From: RGIG1959 sp045540655
GTDB taxonomy: Bacteria; Bacillota; Clostridia; Oscillospirales; Acutalibacteraceae
Direction: 5' to 3'
Assembly: GCA_045540655.1 (NCBI GenBank)
Contig: JAZQHP010000076.1
Location: forward strand, 1 to 13,703
DNA length: 13,703 nt
Every line of letters begins with the position of its first letter. The first letter of the stretch is position 1. The notes under the pieces are model-generated. The model did not search any database. It was not told where the DNA came from and saw only the letters and a program-made list of their open reading frames with translations. Position numbers and translations under genes: made by a program. Positions 1 through 6,901 of the stretch are shown here, piece by piece.

Positions 1-492
1 CGCTTTGTGCGTCTGTGCGACAGCTTCTCGTTGCCCGTGATCACCTTTGTGGATGCGGCCGGTTTCTGCTGCCTGAAGAGTGCGACCAAGATCTCGCAGG
101 CGTATGCGGAAGCGACCACCGCGAAGATCACCGTGATCGGCGGCCGTGCTTACGGCCCCGTGTATATTGCGCTTGCCGGTAAGCGTGCCGGTGCGGATGC
201 GGTTCTCGCGTGGCCGACGGCGAAGGTCGGTGCACTTGCTCCCGAAACGGCGGTTTGCCTTGAGTGGGAAGATCGCCTTGCGGCGATGACCGATCCCAAA
301 GCGGATCGCGCGAAGCTCAACAAAGAGTACGAAGACACCAAGTATGACATTTCTGCGGCGGCCGCGGGCGGTTATGTGACCGATGTGGTGACCGTTGCCG
401 AAACGAAGGCTCGTCTGGCGGGTCTGCTGGATATGCTTTCCGGCAAGCGCGTCACGAAACTGCCGAAGAAACACGCGAACATTCAGCTGTAA
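1..492 (+). CDS. Acyl-CoA-type biotin-dependent carboxyltransferase, C-terminal part (partial)
   Basis: The reading frame is open from base 1, so the 5' part is outside the window; 163 residues and the stop are visible. The start of the fragment (RFVRLCDSFSLPVITFVD) matches the C-terminal half of the carboxyltransferase fold in methylmalonyl-CoA decarboxylase alpha, propionyl-CoA carboxylase beta and transcarboxylase 12S. AYAEATTAKITVI, the AWPTA segment and the terminal KKHANIQL are also family hallmarks. Such enzymes move CO2 between biotin and an acyl-CoA in the cytoplasm. The active-site segment is unusual. After VDAAGF (window 49-66), the usual stretch with a GGxxRxGAK-like motif is about nine residues shorter and reads CCLKSATK. 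The later motif, usually MGAEGA-like, reads LAPETA. It lies 32 nt before a biotin carrier gene, so it is probably part of the same complex. Family assignment is firm; substrate is not. Confidence 0.85.
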   Translation, partial: RFVRLCDSFSLPVITFVDAAGFCCLKSATKISQAYAEATTAKITVIGGRAYGPVYIALAGKRAGADAVLAWPTAKVGALAPETAVCLEWEDRLAAMTDPKADRAKLNKEYEDTKYDISAAAAGGYVTDVVTVAETKARLAGLLDMLSGKRVTKLPKKHANIQL

Positions 493-524
493 GCTGTGAA
501 CCGTATTTAAGGAGGAAATGAATT

Positions 525-878
525 ATGAAACACTTCAATATTACTGTCAACGGCACTGCCTATGATGTCCAGGTCGAAGAACTTGCGGCGGGCGCGGCTC
601 CTGTGGCGGCGGCTCCGGCGGCGGCTCCCGCTCCGGCGGCAGCTCCGGCTCCTGCGGCGGCGGAAGGCACCTCTGTGGATTGCCCGATGCCCGGCACCAT
701 TCTGAATGTCTGCGTGAACGCGGGCGCTACCGTGAAGGCGGGCGACGTCCTGGTGGTTCTGGAAGCCATGAAGATGGAAAATGAGATCAAGGCTCCCAAT
801 GACGGCACTGTGACCGCTGTCCATGTCCGCAAAGGCGACAGCGTGGATTCCGGCACGCCGCTGGTTTCCATCCAATAA
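525..878 (+). CDS. Biotin carboxyl carrier protein (transcarboxylase 1.3S / GcdC-like)
   Basis: This is a free biotin carrier of 117 residues, close to the roughly 120 residues of transcarboxylase 1.3S. The N-terminal 20 residues (MKHFNITVNGTAYDVQVEEL) form the usual short assembly segment. Residues 21-47 are an Ala/Pro-rich flexible linker. Residues 50-117 form the biotinyl domain with the AMKMENE motif, and Lys83 is the expected biotinylation site. The protein carries carboxyl groups between the two neighbouring carboxyltransferase subunits. An ATG is preceded by GGAGG at 511-515 with good spacing, so the start is well supported. It lies 32 nt after the upstream carboxyltransferase and 46 nt before the OadA-like gene, consistent with one transcript. 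No own promoter is evident. Confidence 0.93.
   Translation: MKHFNITVNGTAYDVQVEELAAGAAPVAAAPAAAPAPAAAPAPAAAEGTSVDCPMPGTILNVCVNAGATVKAGDVLVVLEAMKMENEIKAPNDGTVTAVHVRKGDSVDSGTPLVSIQ
585..665 (+). repeat. Low-complexity GCG/GCT/CCG tract encoding an Ala/Pro linker
   Basis: Bases encoding residues 21-47 of the biotin carrier are an irregular repeat of Ala and Pro codons. Such linkers let the biotinyl domain swing between two active sites. The tract is prone to slippage, so linker length may vary between strains. It also produces spurious long open frames on the opposite strand. Confidence 0.8.
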
Positions 879-924
879 TCGGAACAACGCGAATTAACAC
901 CTTGACGGAAAGGACGGATAAACC

Positions 925-2325
925 ATGGCAAAGGTAGGAATTACCGAAACCATCCTGCGCGACGCTCACCAATCGCTGGTGGCCACCCGTATGACCACGG
1001 AGGAAATGATTCCCGCGCTGGAGATGCTGGACAAAGTCGGCTTCCATTCGTTGGAATGCTGGGGCGGCGCGACGTTTGACTCGTGCCTGCGCTTTTTGAA
1101 TGAGGATCCGTGGGAGCGTCTGCGTTTGCTGGAAAAGCATATGCCCAACACGCCTCTGCAGATGCTGTTCCGTGGACAGAATATGCTCGGCTATCGTCAC
1201 TATGCGGACGACGTTGTGGAGTATTTTGTGCAGAAATCCGTAGCGAACGGTATTGATGTGATCCGTATTTTTGATGCGCTCAACGATCTGCGTAACCTGC
1301 AGACTTCCATCAACGCCGCGAAGAAGGAAAAGGGTGCCCATGTGCAGGTAGCCGTTTCCTACACCACCGGTCCCGTGTTCACCACGGAGTATTATGTGGA
1401 CTACTGCAAGAAGCTGGAAGAAGCGGGTGCGGACTCCATCTGCCTGAAGGATATGGCAGGTCTGCTCGTTCCTTATAAGACGTATGAGCTTGTAAAAGCC
1501 CTCAAGGAAACCATCAAGATTCCCGTGCAGGTGCACTCGCACTTCACCGCGGGTATCGCGGACATGGTGCTGATGAAGGCGATCGAAGCGGGCGCTGACG
1601 TGGTGGATACTGCGCTGTCGCCGCTGGCGCTCGGCACCTCGCATCCCGCAACCGAATCCATGGTGGCGGCTCTGCAGGGTACTGAATACGACACGGGTCT
1701 GGATCTCGTGAAACTGACCGAAGTGTCCAAGCATTTTGCGGGTCTGCGCCGCAAGTACCTCGAGAGCGGTCTGCTCAATCAGAAGGTGCTGGAAGTGGAC
1801 GCGAACGCCCTGATTTATCAGGTTCCCGGCGGCATGCTTTCGAACCTGGTCAGCCAGCTCAAGCAAGCGGGCAAGGAAGACCAGCTTGAAGCGGTGCTTG
1901 AGGAAGTGCCGCGTGTGCGTGCGGATGCGGGTTATCCTCCGCTCGTGACGCCTTCGTCCCAAATCGTCGGCACTCAGGCGGTGTTCAATGTGATCAACGG
2001 CGAGCGCTACAAGATGACCACCAAGGAATTCCGTGGTCTGGTCCGCGGCGACTACGGTCGTACGCCTGTCGCGATCGATCCCGCGTTTGTCAAGCAGATC
2101 ATCGGCGACGAAGAACCCATTACTTGCCGTCCGGCGGACCTTCTCCAGCCCGAGCTTGAGAAGATGCGTCTGGAGATGGCGCAATGGTACGAGCAGGAAG
2201 AAGACGTGCTCACCTATGCGCAATTCGGTCAGGTGGCTGTCAAGTTCTTCGAGCAACGCCGCAATCAGAAATACGGCGTGGACGGTGCCCATTTCGACGC
2301 TGAAAAACAAGTCCATCCTGTGTAA
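925..2325 (+). CDS. oadA: Pyruvate/oxaloacetate carboxyltransferase subunit (OadA / PycB / transcarboxylase 5S type), no biotin domain
   Basis: At 466 residues this has the TIM-barrel carboxyltransferase and the conserved carboxylase C-domain, but no fused biotinyl domain, like transcarboxylase 5S. It transfers CO2 between carboxybiotin and pyruvate/oxaloacetate. Visible active-site elements are ETILRDAHQSLVATRM (residues 8-23, metal ligand Asp13), ECWGGATFD (44-52), CLKDMAGLL with Lys175 as the expected carboxylated lysine, and VHSHFTAG with metal ligands His204 and His206. These correspond in spacing to Asp23, Lys184, His215 and His217 of propionibacterial 5S (from memory). The usual HSHxTSG reads HSHFTAG. 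The ATG at 925 has a purine-rich site at about 908-918. A terminator follows directly, so this is the last gene of the biotin operon. No membrane (beta) subunit follows, so whether it acts as transcarboxylase, oxaloacetate decarboxylase or pyruvate carboxylase B cannot be settled here. Confidence 0.92.
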   Translation: MAKVGITETILRDAHQSLVATRMTTEEMIPALEMLDKVGFHSLECWGGATFDSCLRFLNEDPWERLRLLEKHMPNTPLQMLFRGQNMLGYRHYADDVVEYFVQKSVANGIDVIRIFDALNDLRNLQTSINAAKKEKGAHVQVAVSYTTGPVFTTEYYVDYCKKLEEAGADSICLKDMAGLLVPYKTYELVKALKETIKIPVQVHSHFTAGIADMVLMKAIEAGADVVDTALSPLALGTSHPATESMVAALQGTEYDTGLDLVKLTEVSKHFAGLRRKYLESGLLNQKVLEVDANALIYQVPGGMLSNLVSQLKQAGKEDQLEAVLEEVPRVRADAGYPPLVTPSSQIVGTQAVFNVINGERYKMTTKEFRGLVRGDYGRTPVAIDPAFVKQIIGDEEPITCRPADLLQPELEKMRLEMAQWYEQEEDVLTYAQFGQVAVKFFEQRRNQKYGVDGAHFDAEKQVHPV

Positions 2326-2334
2326 GGATTTTAC

Positions 2335-2369
2335 AACAGAAAAGCCCCTCATCGGGGGGCTTTTCTGTT
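2335..2369 (+). terminator. Intrinsic terminator after the biotin-enzyme operon
   Basis: AACAGAAAAGCCCC at 2335-2348 pairs perfectly with GGGGCTTTTCTGTT at 2356-2369, giving a 14-bp stem with a 7-nt loop. The T tract is embedded in the descending arm and followed by CATTT, as in bidirectional-type terminators. It lies 10 nt after the oadA stop and 34 nt before the yicC start, and separates the metabolic operon from the housekeeping run. A 5-bp inverted repeat (TGTAA/TTACA, 2321-2335) overlaps the oadA stop just upstream. Confidence 0.9.
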
Positions 2370-2402
2370 CATTTGTATAGACTCAAATTCGGAGGCGATG
2401 GT

Positions 2403-3281
2403 ATGATCCGAAGCATGACCGGTTACGGCCGCGCTCAACAAACCATCGATGGGATGGACATCACGTTTGAAATCAAGTCTGTCAACCATCGATATTTTGA
2501 ATATTCGTCCCGTTTGCCGCGTGCATACGGCTTTTTGGACGATAAAATCAAGAATCACATCAACCGCACCGTCTCGCGCGGCAAGGTGGATGTCTATCTG
2601 TATATTGAGACCGTGGATGCTCCCGGCAGTACGGTCACGGTTAATCATACGCTGGCGAAAGCGTATCTGGAAGCGTATCGCGAACTGGCGCAGACCTATG
2701 CGATCCGCGAAGATATTTCGGTATCCCTGCTGTCTCGCAATCCCGACGTACTGACGGTGCACAAGAGTGCTGAGGACGAAGAAGCCATCTGGAATGCTGT
2801 GAAAACAGTGCTTGACGAAGCGGTGGCGAAATTTATCGCCATGCGGGAAGCGGAAGGCGCACGGATGCGCGACGATGTGCTGTCCCGTCGTGCGACCATT
2901 CTGGCGGCAGTGGAAAAGGTGGAGGAGCGTTCCCCCGAGACCGTCCGCGAGCATATGGCGAAGGTGGAACAGCGCATGCGTGAGCTGCTGGATAATGCGG
3001 CGGTGGATGAGCAACGCCTGCTCACCGAGGCGGCAATCTTTGCCGACAAAATCGCCGTTGCGGAAGAAACCGTCCGCCTGCGCAGTCACATGGATCAGCT
3101 TGAGCAGATGCTGGCGGGCGACGAAGCCATCGGCAGAAAGCTGGATTTCCTGGTGCAGGAAATCAATCGCGAAACCAACACCATTGGTTCCAAGGCGTCG
3201 GATGTCACCATTGCGCGCCTGGTAGTGGATATGAAAGCGGAGATCGAAAAGATCCGCGAACAGATCCAGAACATCGAATAA
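2403..3281 (+). CDS. yicC: YicC/YloC family endoribonuclease
   Basis: The 292-residue protein begins MIRSMTGYGRA, the diagnostic start of the YicC/YloC family. It carries the second family block near residues 247-267, with LDFLVQEINRETNTIGSKA. Family members are described as metal-dependent endoribonucleases that act on RNA in the cytoplasm and affect RNA turnover. The central part (about 150-230) is rich in charged residues and probably helical. I chose the ATG at 2403 because GGAGG (2391-2395) lies 7 nt upstream and the protein then starts at the conserved motif. The frame is open to 2373, but that would give a non-conserved extension running into the terminator. It is the first gene after the terminator and is followed 24 nt later by remA, the standard Firmicutes order (yloC-remA-gmk). 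Confidence 0.95.
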   Translation: MIRSMTGYGRAQQTIDGMDITFEIKSVNHRYFEYSSRLPRAYGFLDDKIKNHINRTVSRGKVDVYLYIETVDAPGSTVTVNHTLAKAYLEAYRELAQTYAIREDISVSLLSRNPDVLTVHKSAEDEEAIWNAVKTVLDEAVAKFIAMREAEGARMRDDVLSRRATILAAVEKVEERSPETVREHMAKVEQRMRELLDNAAVDEQRLLTEAAIFADKIAVAEETVRLRSHMDQLEQMLAGDEAIGRKLDFLVQEINRETNTIGSKASDVTIARLVVDMKAEIEKIREQIQNIE

Positions 3282-3305
3282 CGATTTTGCAGAGGAGAGC
3301 GCCTG

Positions 3306-3560
3306 ATGACCCTTTTAAACATCGGTTTCGGAAACATGGTCGCCGCCAATCGTGTGCTGGCGATCGTCAGTCCCGATTCCGCTCCGATCAAACGCATCAT
3401 TCAGGATGCGAAGGATGCCGGTCGTCTGATCGATGCGACCTACGGCCGTCGCACCAGAGCGGTGCTGATCATGGACAGCGATCATGTGATTCTGTCCGCC
3501 AATCAGCCCGAAACCGTTGCGGGACGCGTCAAAGGCGAAACGAATCGGGAGGAAGAATAA
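3306..3560 (+). CDS. remA: RemA/DUF370-type regulator
   Basis: The 84-residue protein (MTLLNIGFGNMVAANRVLAI...) matches RemA/DUF370 over its whole length. Conserved parts include the GFGNMVAANR block (residues 7-16), SAPIKRII, DATYGRRTRAV and the MDSDHVILSA strand. In Bacillus subtilis RemA is an oligomeric DNA-binding activator of biofilm-matrix and osmoprotection genes. Whether it controls the same functions in this organism is unknown. The C-terminal dozen residues are charged and probably disordered. AGAGGAGAG about 7 nt upstream is a good ribosome binding site. The stop codon directly abuts the gmk start with no spacer, so translation of the two is probably coupled. Position between yicC and gmk is the ancestral Firmicutes arrangement and supports the call. 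Confidence 0.93.
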   Translation: MTLLNIGFGNMVAANRVLAIVSPDSAPIKRIIQDAKDAGRLIDATYGRRTRAVLIMDSDHVILSANQPETVAGRVKGETNREEE

Positions 3561-4184
3561 ATGGCAAAAAAAGGAATGCTGATCGTGCTGTCGGGACCGT
3601 CCGGTTCCGGCAAGGGCACCATCGTCAGCAAGCTTCTTGAAAAGCGGGATGACACGGTGTTGTCCATCTCGATGACCACCCGTCAACCGCGCGAAGGGGA
3701 AGTGGACGGCGTCCATTATTATTTCACCGAACGCGAGGATTTTGAGAAGATCCAGTCGCTCGGCGGCTTTTTGGAATCCGCTGAATACAACGGCAACTAT
3801 TACGGTACGCCCGAAAGTAATGTTCGTGAATGGTTGTCCGAAGGCAAGAATGTGTTGCTGGAGATCGAGGTGCAAGGCGCGGAAAAAGTGATGGATTTCC
3901 GTTCGGATCTGGTGTCGATCTTCATTACGATTCCTTCGATGGAGGAGCTTCGTCGTCGTCTGACGGGTCGCGGTACCGAAACCGAGGATACCATCAACGC
4001 CCGCATGGACGTGGCAAAACGAGAACTCAAACGTGCCTTCCGCTATAACTACGTGGTCATCAACGACGACGTCGATCAGGCGGTCGAACGTATCAACACC
4101 ATCATCGAAGCCGAGCAGATGCGTTTTGCTCGTATGGATGAACAATATATCAAGGGGGTACTTGAACATGCTGAAACCGAGTGA
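3561..4184 (+). CDS. gmk: Guanylate kinase
   Basis: The 207-residue protein phosphorylates GMP to GDP with ATP, an essential step in cytoplasmic guanine nucleotide supply. The P-loop GPSGSGKGT lies at residues 12-20, followed by the GMP-binding block SMTTRQPREGEVDGVHYYF (about 37-55). Later blocks include EYNGNYYGTP, EIEVQGA and the lid region RLTGRGTE. Length equals the usual size for the family. The ATG follows the remA stop immediately; its site GGGAGGAAG lies inside the end of remA. The 3' end overlaps rpoZ by 17 nt. In Firmicutes Gmk is a known target of inhibition by (p)ppGpp; nothing in this sequence argues against that here. Confidence 0.97.
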   Translation: MAKKGMLIVLSGPSGSGKGTIVSKLLEKRDDTVLSISMTTRQPREGEVDGVHYYFTEREDFEKIQSLGGFLESAEYNGNYYGTPESNVREWLSEGKNVLLEIEVQGAEKVMDFRSDLVSIFITIPSMEELRRRLTGRGTETEDTINARMDVAKRELKRAFRYNYVVINDDVDQAVERINTIIEAEQMRFARMDEQYIKGVLEHAETE

Positions 4185-4392
4185 TATTGAACAACTGAAG
4201 GGCGAAAACAGCCGCTATGCCATGGTGGTTGCCGTTGCCAAGCGCGCCAGAGATATCGCGGATGCGGCGATTGAGCAAGGCGAGATCATCATCGAAAAGC
4301 CCGTGAGCCTCGCGATCGAGGATTTCAAGAGCGGCGAATATAAAGCATATGCCCGCGTCGAGGAAGACGAAGAAGCGGAGCTTGAGGGGTAA
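4168..4392 (+). CDS. rpoZ: DNA-directed RNA polymerase omega subunit
   Basis: The 74-residue protein MLKPSDIEQLKGENSRYAMV... has the omega signature, with SRYAMVVAVAKRARDIA at about residues 15-31 and KPVSLAIEDF further on. It ends in an acidic tail. Omega binds beta-prime and assists RNA polymerase assembly. The ATG at 4168 lies inside the 3' end of gmk (17-nt overlap, different frame) with AGGGGGT at about 4153-4159 as its ribosome binding site. Starting further upstream would extend the overlap without conserved sequence. The usual Firmicutes neighbour coaBC is not present between rpoZ and priA. Confidence 0.93.
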   Translation: MLKPSDIEQLKGENSRYAMVVAVAKRARDIADAAIEQGEIIIEKPVSLAIEDFKSGEYKAYARVEEDEEAELEG

Positions 4393-4399
4393 AAGCACA

Positions 4400-6868
4400 G
4401 TGTTCGAAGCACGCATTGTTCTGGTGGCCGTGGAAAAAGCGGCTTATCATTTTGACAAACTGTATAGCTATTATTTACCCGAGGATCTTGGTGCCGTTTC
4501 CCGCGGATGTCGCGTCATGGTACCGTTCGGCGGCGGCAATCGCCGTTGCCAGGGAATCGTGATAGAGTGTGACAAGAAAACCGATTTTAGGAAACTAAAA
4601 CCGGTTTTTGCCATACTTGACGAAAAACCGATCTTCAGCGATGAGCTGTTGAAATTGGCACAATTTGTCAAGGAACGCACCTTTTGTTCGTTGTTTGCCG
4701 CGGCGTATGCGATGTTGCCGCCGGGCCTGTACATGAAAATCAAGCCGGTCTACGAAGCGGTGACTCCGCGGGATCCCGAAGCGGAGGCGACGCTGTCCGA
4801 GACGGGACGCCATGTGTTGTCGCTTCTCGACCGCGCCCCCGACGGGGTGTTTGAGGAGAGTCTGACAACGCGGATCCAAGCGGACGATCCGAAGGCTGTG
4901 TTGCAGACACTTGTTCAAAAAGGTATGATCCGTCGGGAGGATATCGCCAAACGCCTCATGGCGGATGCCACGGTGCGCATGGTGCGCCCGACGTTGCGCG
5001 GCGATGAACTGAAGAGTGCTATGGTGCTCCACAAATGCACCGATAAACAACGCAAACTGCTCACTCTGCTGGAGGAAAGCGGTGCGGCATCGGTCAAGGA
5101 AATCTGCTATTTTGCAGGTGTGACCACCGCCGTACTGACGGCGGTACATCGCAAAGGACTGGTGGAGATTTATGACAGCGAACGTCTGCGTTCGCCGACA
5201 GGCGCTGTCGATGAGGAGTTGCCGCCGATTGCCTCGGTGCCGCTGAGCGACACACAGCAGGATGTATTTGACGGGCTCGCGGCGTTGCTGGATGACCCGC
5301 AACCGAAAGCAGCGTTGCTTCACGGCGTGACGGGAAGCGGTAAAACGCAGGTGTATATGAACCTGATCGACCGCACCGTTCTGCAGGGAAAGCAGGCGCT
5401 GGTGCTGGTGCCCGAAATTTCGCTCACACCGCAGATGATGCGCCTGTTTCTCGGTCGCTACGGGCGGCGGGTGGCGTTACTGCACAGTGGTTTGTCGCTC
5501 GGCGAGCGGATGGATGAATGGAAACGCGTGCATCGCGGCGAAGCCTCCATTGTGCTTGGTACGCGGTCGGCGGTGTTTGCGCCGCTCGATAACATCGGGT
5601 TGATCGTGATGGACGAGGAGCAGGAGCACACCTACAAATCCGATACCACTCCGCGCTATCACACGCGTGACGTGGTCCGCTTTCGCTGTGCACAGCACGG
5701 AGCACTCATGCTGCTTTGTTCGGCGACACCGTCGGTAGAAAGCTATTATCATGCACTCAACGGAAGGTATCATTTGTTCCGCCTGACCTCCCGCTTCGGT
5801 GAAGCCGGACTGCCTCGTGTGCAGGTGGTGGATATGCGGCAGGAGCCGATGAGCAACGGGTTGTTCAGCGACGCGCTTTGCGAGGCGTTGCAGTCCTGCT
5901 TTGACGCCGGTAAACAAGCCATTTTGCTGTATAACCGCCGCGGATACCATACGTTTGTATCCTGCCGCAGTTGCGGACACGTGATCACCTGCCCGTCCTG
6001 TAGTATTTCCATGACCTATCACGGCGCCAACGACCGCCTGATTTGTCATTACTGCGGTCGCGTGGAGCCGAAACAGCATACCTGTCCGTCGTGCGGTTCT
6101 GATAAGGTGCGCTATTCGGGTCAGGGAACCCAGCGTCTGGAAGAAGAACTGACCGAGCGATTCCCCGGCGTGGCGATTCTGCGCATGGATGCGGACACGA
6201 CCATGTCTCGCTATGCCTATGAGGAAAAATTCTCGGCGTTCGGGCGCGGTGAGTATCAGCTGATGATCGGCACCCAGATGGTTGCCAAAGGACTGGATTT
6301 CCCGAATGTGGGACTGGTTGGGGTGTTGTCGGCGGATATGTCGCTGTTCTGCGATGATTACCGCTCGTTTGAAACGACCTTTTCGCTTCTCACGCAGGTA
6401 ATCGGTCGTGCGGGACGTCGTTCCGAGGAAGGCGTGGCGCTCGTACAGACCTTCGCTCCCGAAAACGAAGTGATCGGGCAGGCGGCGGCACAGGACTATG
6501 AAGCGTTTTACGAAACCGAAATCGAAGCCAGACGGTTGATGGGCTATCCGCCCTATACTGATCTCTATATGTTTGGATTCAGCGGTATCCGCGAGGATGA
6601 CGTCAAGCAGGCGGCGCAAACCACGTTGCAGCTTCTTCGGCATCTGTCCCGCACCGCGTTTCCCGATGTCAAGCTGATTGTGCTTGACCCGTCGCCGGCG
6701 ACGATCACCAAGATCGCCGGGCGATTCCGATACAAATTGCTAATCAAAACCGTGAACAATCCGCGCCTGCGCGAATTGATTGGCGAGGTGCTCGGCGGCT
6801 TCAGCCGTGACACCATCAGTAAACATGTGACGGTATATGTGGATGTGAATCCCTCCGCCATTTTATGA
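4400..6868 (+). CDS. priA: Primosomal replication restart helicase PriA
   Basis: PriA is a 3'-5' superfamily 2 DNA helicase that recognises stalled forks and starts reloading of the replicative helicase. The 822-residue frame has an N-terminal DNA-binding domain (FDKLYSYYLPEDL near the start), a Walker A motif GVTGSGKT (residues 309-316), a Walker B DEEQ (405-408), and SATPSVESY as motif III. Four CxxC pairs bind zinc: Cys522/525, 531/534, 549/552 and 562/565, all intact. Later helicase motifs include GTQMVAKGLDFP and QVIGRAGRR. The DEEQ box instead of DEEH is, as far as I recall, common in Clostridia. I chose the GTG at 4400 because AGGGGT (4385-4390) precedes it and VFEARIVLVAVE is the conserved beginning. 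The frame is open further upstream but inside rpoZ. A strong internal hairpin is listed separately. Confidence 0.96.
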   Translation: MFEARIVLVAVEKAAYHFDKLYSYYLPEDLGAVSRGCRVMVPFGGGNRRCQGIVIECDKKTDFRKLKPVFAILDEKPIFSDELLKLAQFVKERTFCSLFAAAYAMLPPGLYMKIKPVYEAVTPRDPEAEATLSETGRHVLSLLDRAPDGVFEESLTTRIQADDPKAVLQTLVQKGMIRREDIAKRLMADATVRMVRPTLRGDELKSAMVLHKCTDKQRKLLTLLEESGAASVKEICYFAGVTTAVLTAVHRKGLVEIYDSERLRSPTGAVDEELPPIASVPLSDTQQDVFDGLAALLDDPQPKAALLHGVTGSGKTQVYMNLIDRTVLQGKQALVLVPEISLTPQMMRLFLGRYGRRVALLHSGLSLGERMDEWKRVHRGEASIVLGTRSAVFAPLDNIGLIVMDEEQEHTYKSDTTPRYHTRDVVRFRCAQHGALMLLCSATPSVESYYHALNGRYHLFRLTSRFGEAGLPRVQVVDMRQEPMSNGLFSDALCEALQSCFDAGKQAILLYNRRGYHTFVSCRSCGHVITCPSCSISMTYHGANDRLICHYCGRVEPKQHTCPSCGSDKVRYSGQGTQRLEEELTERFPGVAILRMDADTTMSRYAYEEKFSAFGRGEYQLMIGTQMVAKGLDFPNVGLVGVLSADMSLFCDDYRSFETTFSLLTQVIGRAGRRSEEGVALVQTFAPENEVIGQAAAQDYEAFYETEIEARRLMGYPPYTDLYMFGFSGIREDDVKQAAQTTLQLLRHLSRTAFPDVKLIVLDPSPATITKIAGRFRYKLLIKTVNNPRLRELIGEVLGGFSRDTISKHVTVYVDVNPSAIL
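4577..4608 (+). other. Strong hairpin inside the priA 5' region, GAAA loop
   Basis: AAAACCGATTTTAG (4577-4590) pairs with CTAAAACCGGTTTT (4595-4608) in 13 of 14 positions, with a single A/C mismatch (4584/4601) and a GAAA tetraloop closed by G-C. A run of five T at 4605-4609 ends the structure. The loop region is coded by AGG AAA CTA AAA, using Arg AGG and Leu CTA where neighbours mostly use CGC/CGT and CTG. The arm 4602-4609 can also pair with 4623-4630. The role is unknown; an attenuator, RNase site or chance structure are all possible. Confidence 0.6.
4602..4630 (+). other. Alternative hairpin competing with the priA internal hairpin
   Basis: CGGTTTTT (4602-4609) pairs perfectly over 8 bp with AAAAACCG (4623-4630), leaving a 13-nt loop. 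It uses the same bases as the descending arm of the larger hairpin, so the two cannot form together. The larger stem should be more stable. The cause is a near repeat of AAAACCGAT at 4577-4585 and 4624-4632. Regulatory meaning is inference only. Confidence 0.4.
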
Positions 6869-6901
6869 GAATCCCGTATTGCAGAAAGAGAGTGATGATT
6901 C

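Noticed and set aside
787..2352. 521-codon open frame on the minus strand opposite oadA
   Set aside because: It is a mirror of the strong codon bias of oadA and has a His/Arg-rich composition typical of shadow frames. It has no recognisable domain, and it crosses the terminator.
2374..2383. TATAGA as a possible -10 for a yicC promoter just after the terminator
   Set aside because: The -35 position would fall inside the GC-rich terminator stem and shows no match, and there is no proper TGn extension. I cannot place a promoter for this run; terminator read-through or a site within oadA remains possible.
3315..4169. 284-codon open frame on the minus strand across remA and gmk
   Set aside because: It spans two well-supported + strand genes and its sequence looks like antisense of their conserved motifs.
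4452..4477. Perfect TTGACA -35 box inside the start of priA
   Set aside because: No acceptable -10 lies 16-18 nt downstream (TTACCC or nearby). TATTTA is only 14 nt away. TTTGACAAA also encodes conserved Phe-Asp-Lys.
5477..6643. 388-codon open frame on the minus strand opposite priA
   Set aside because: It covers the helicase and zinc-binding core of PriA, which is clearly coding, and shows no family signature of its own.
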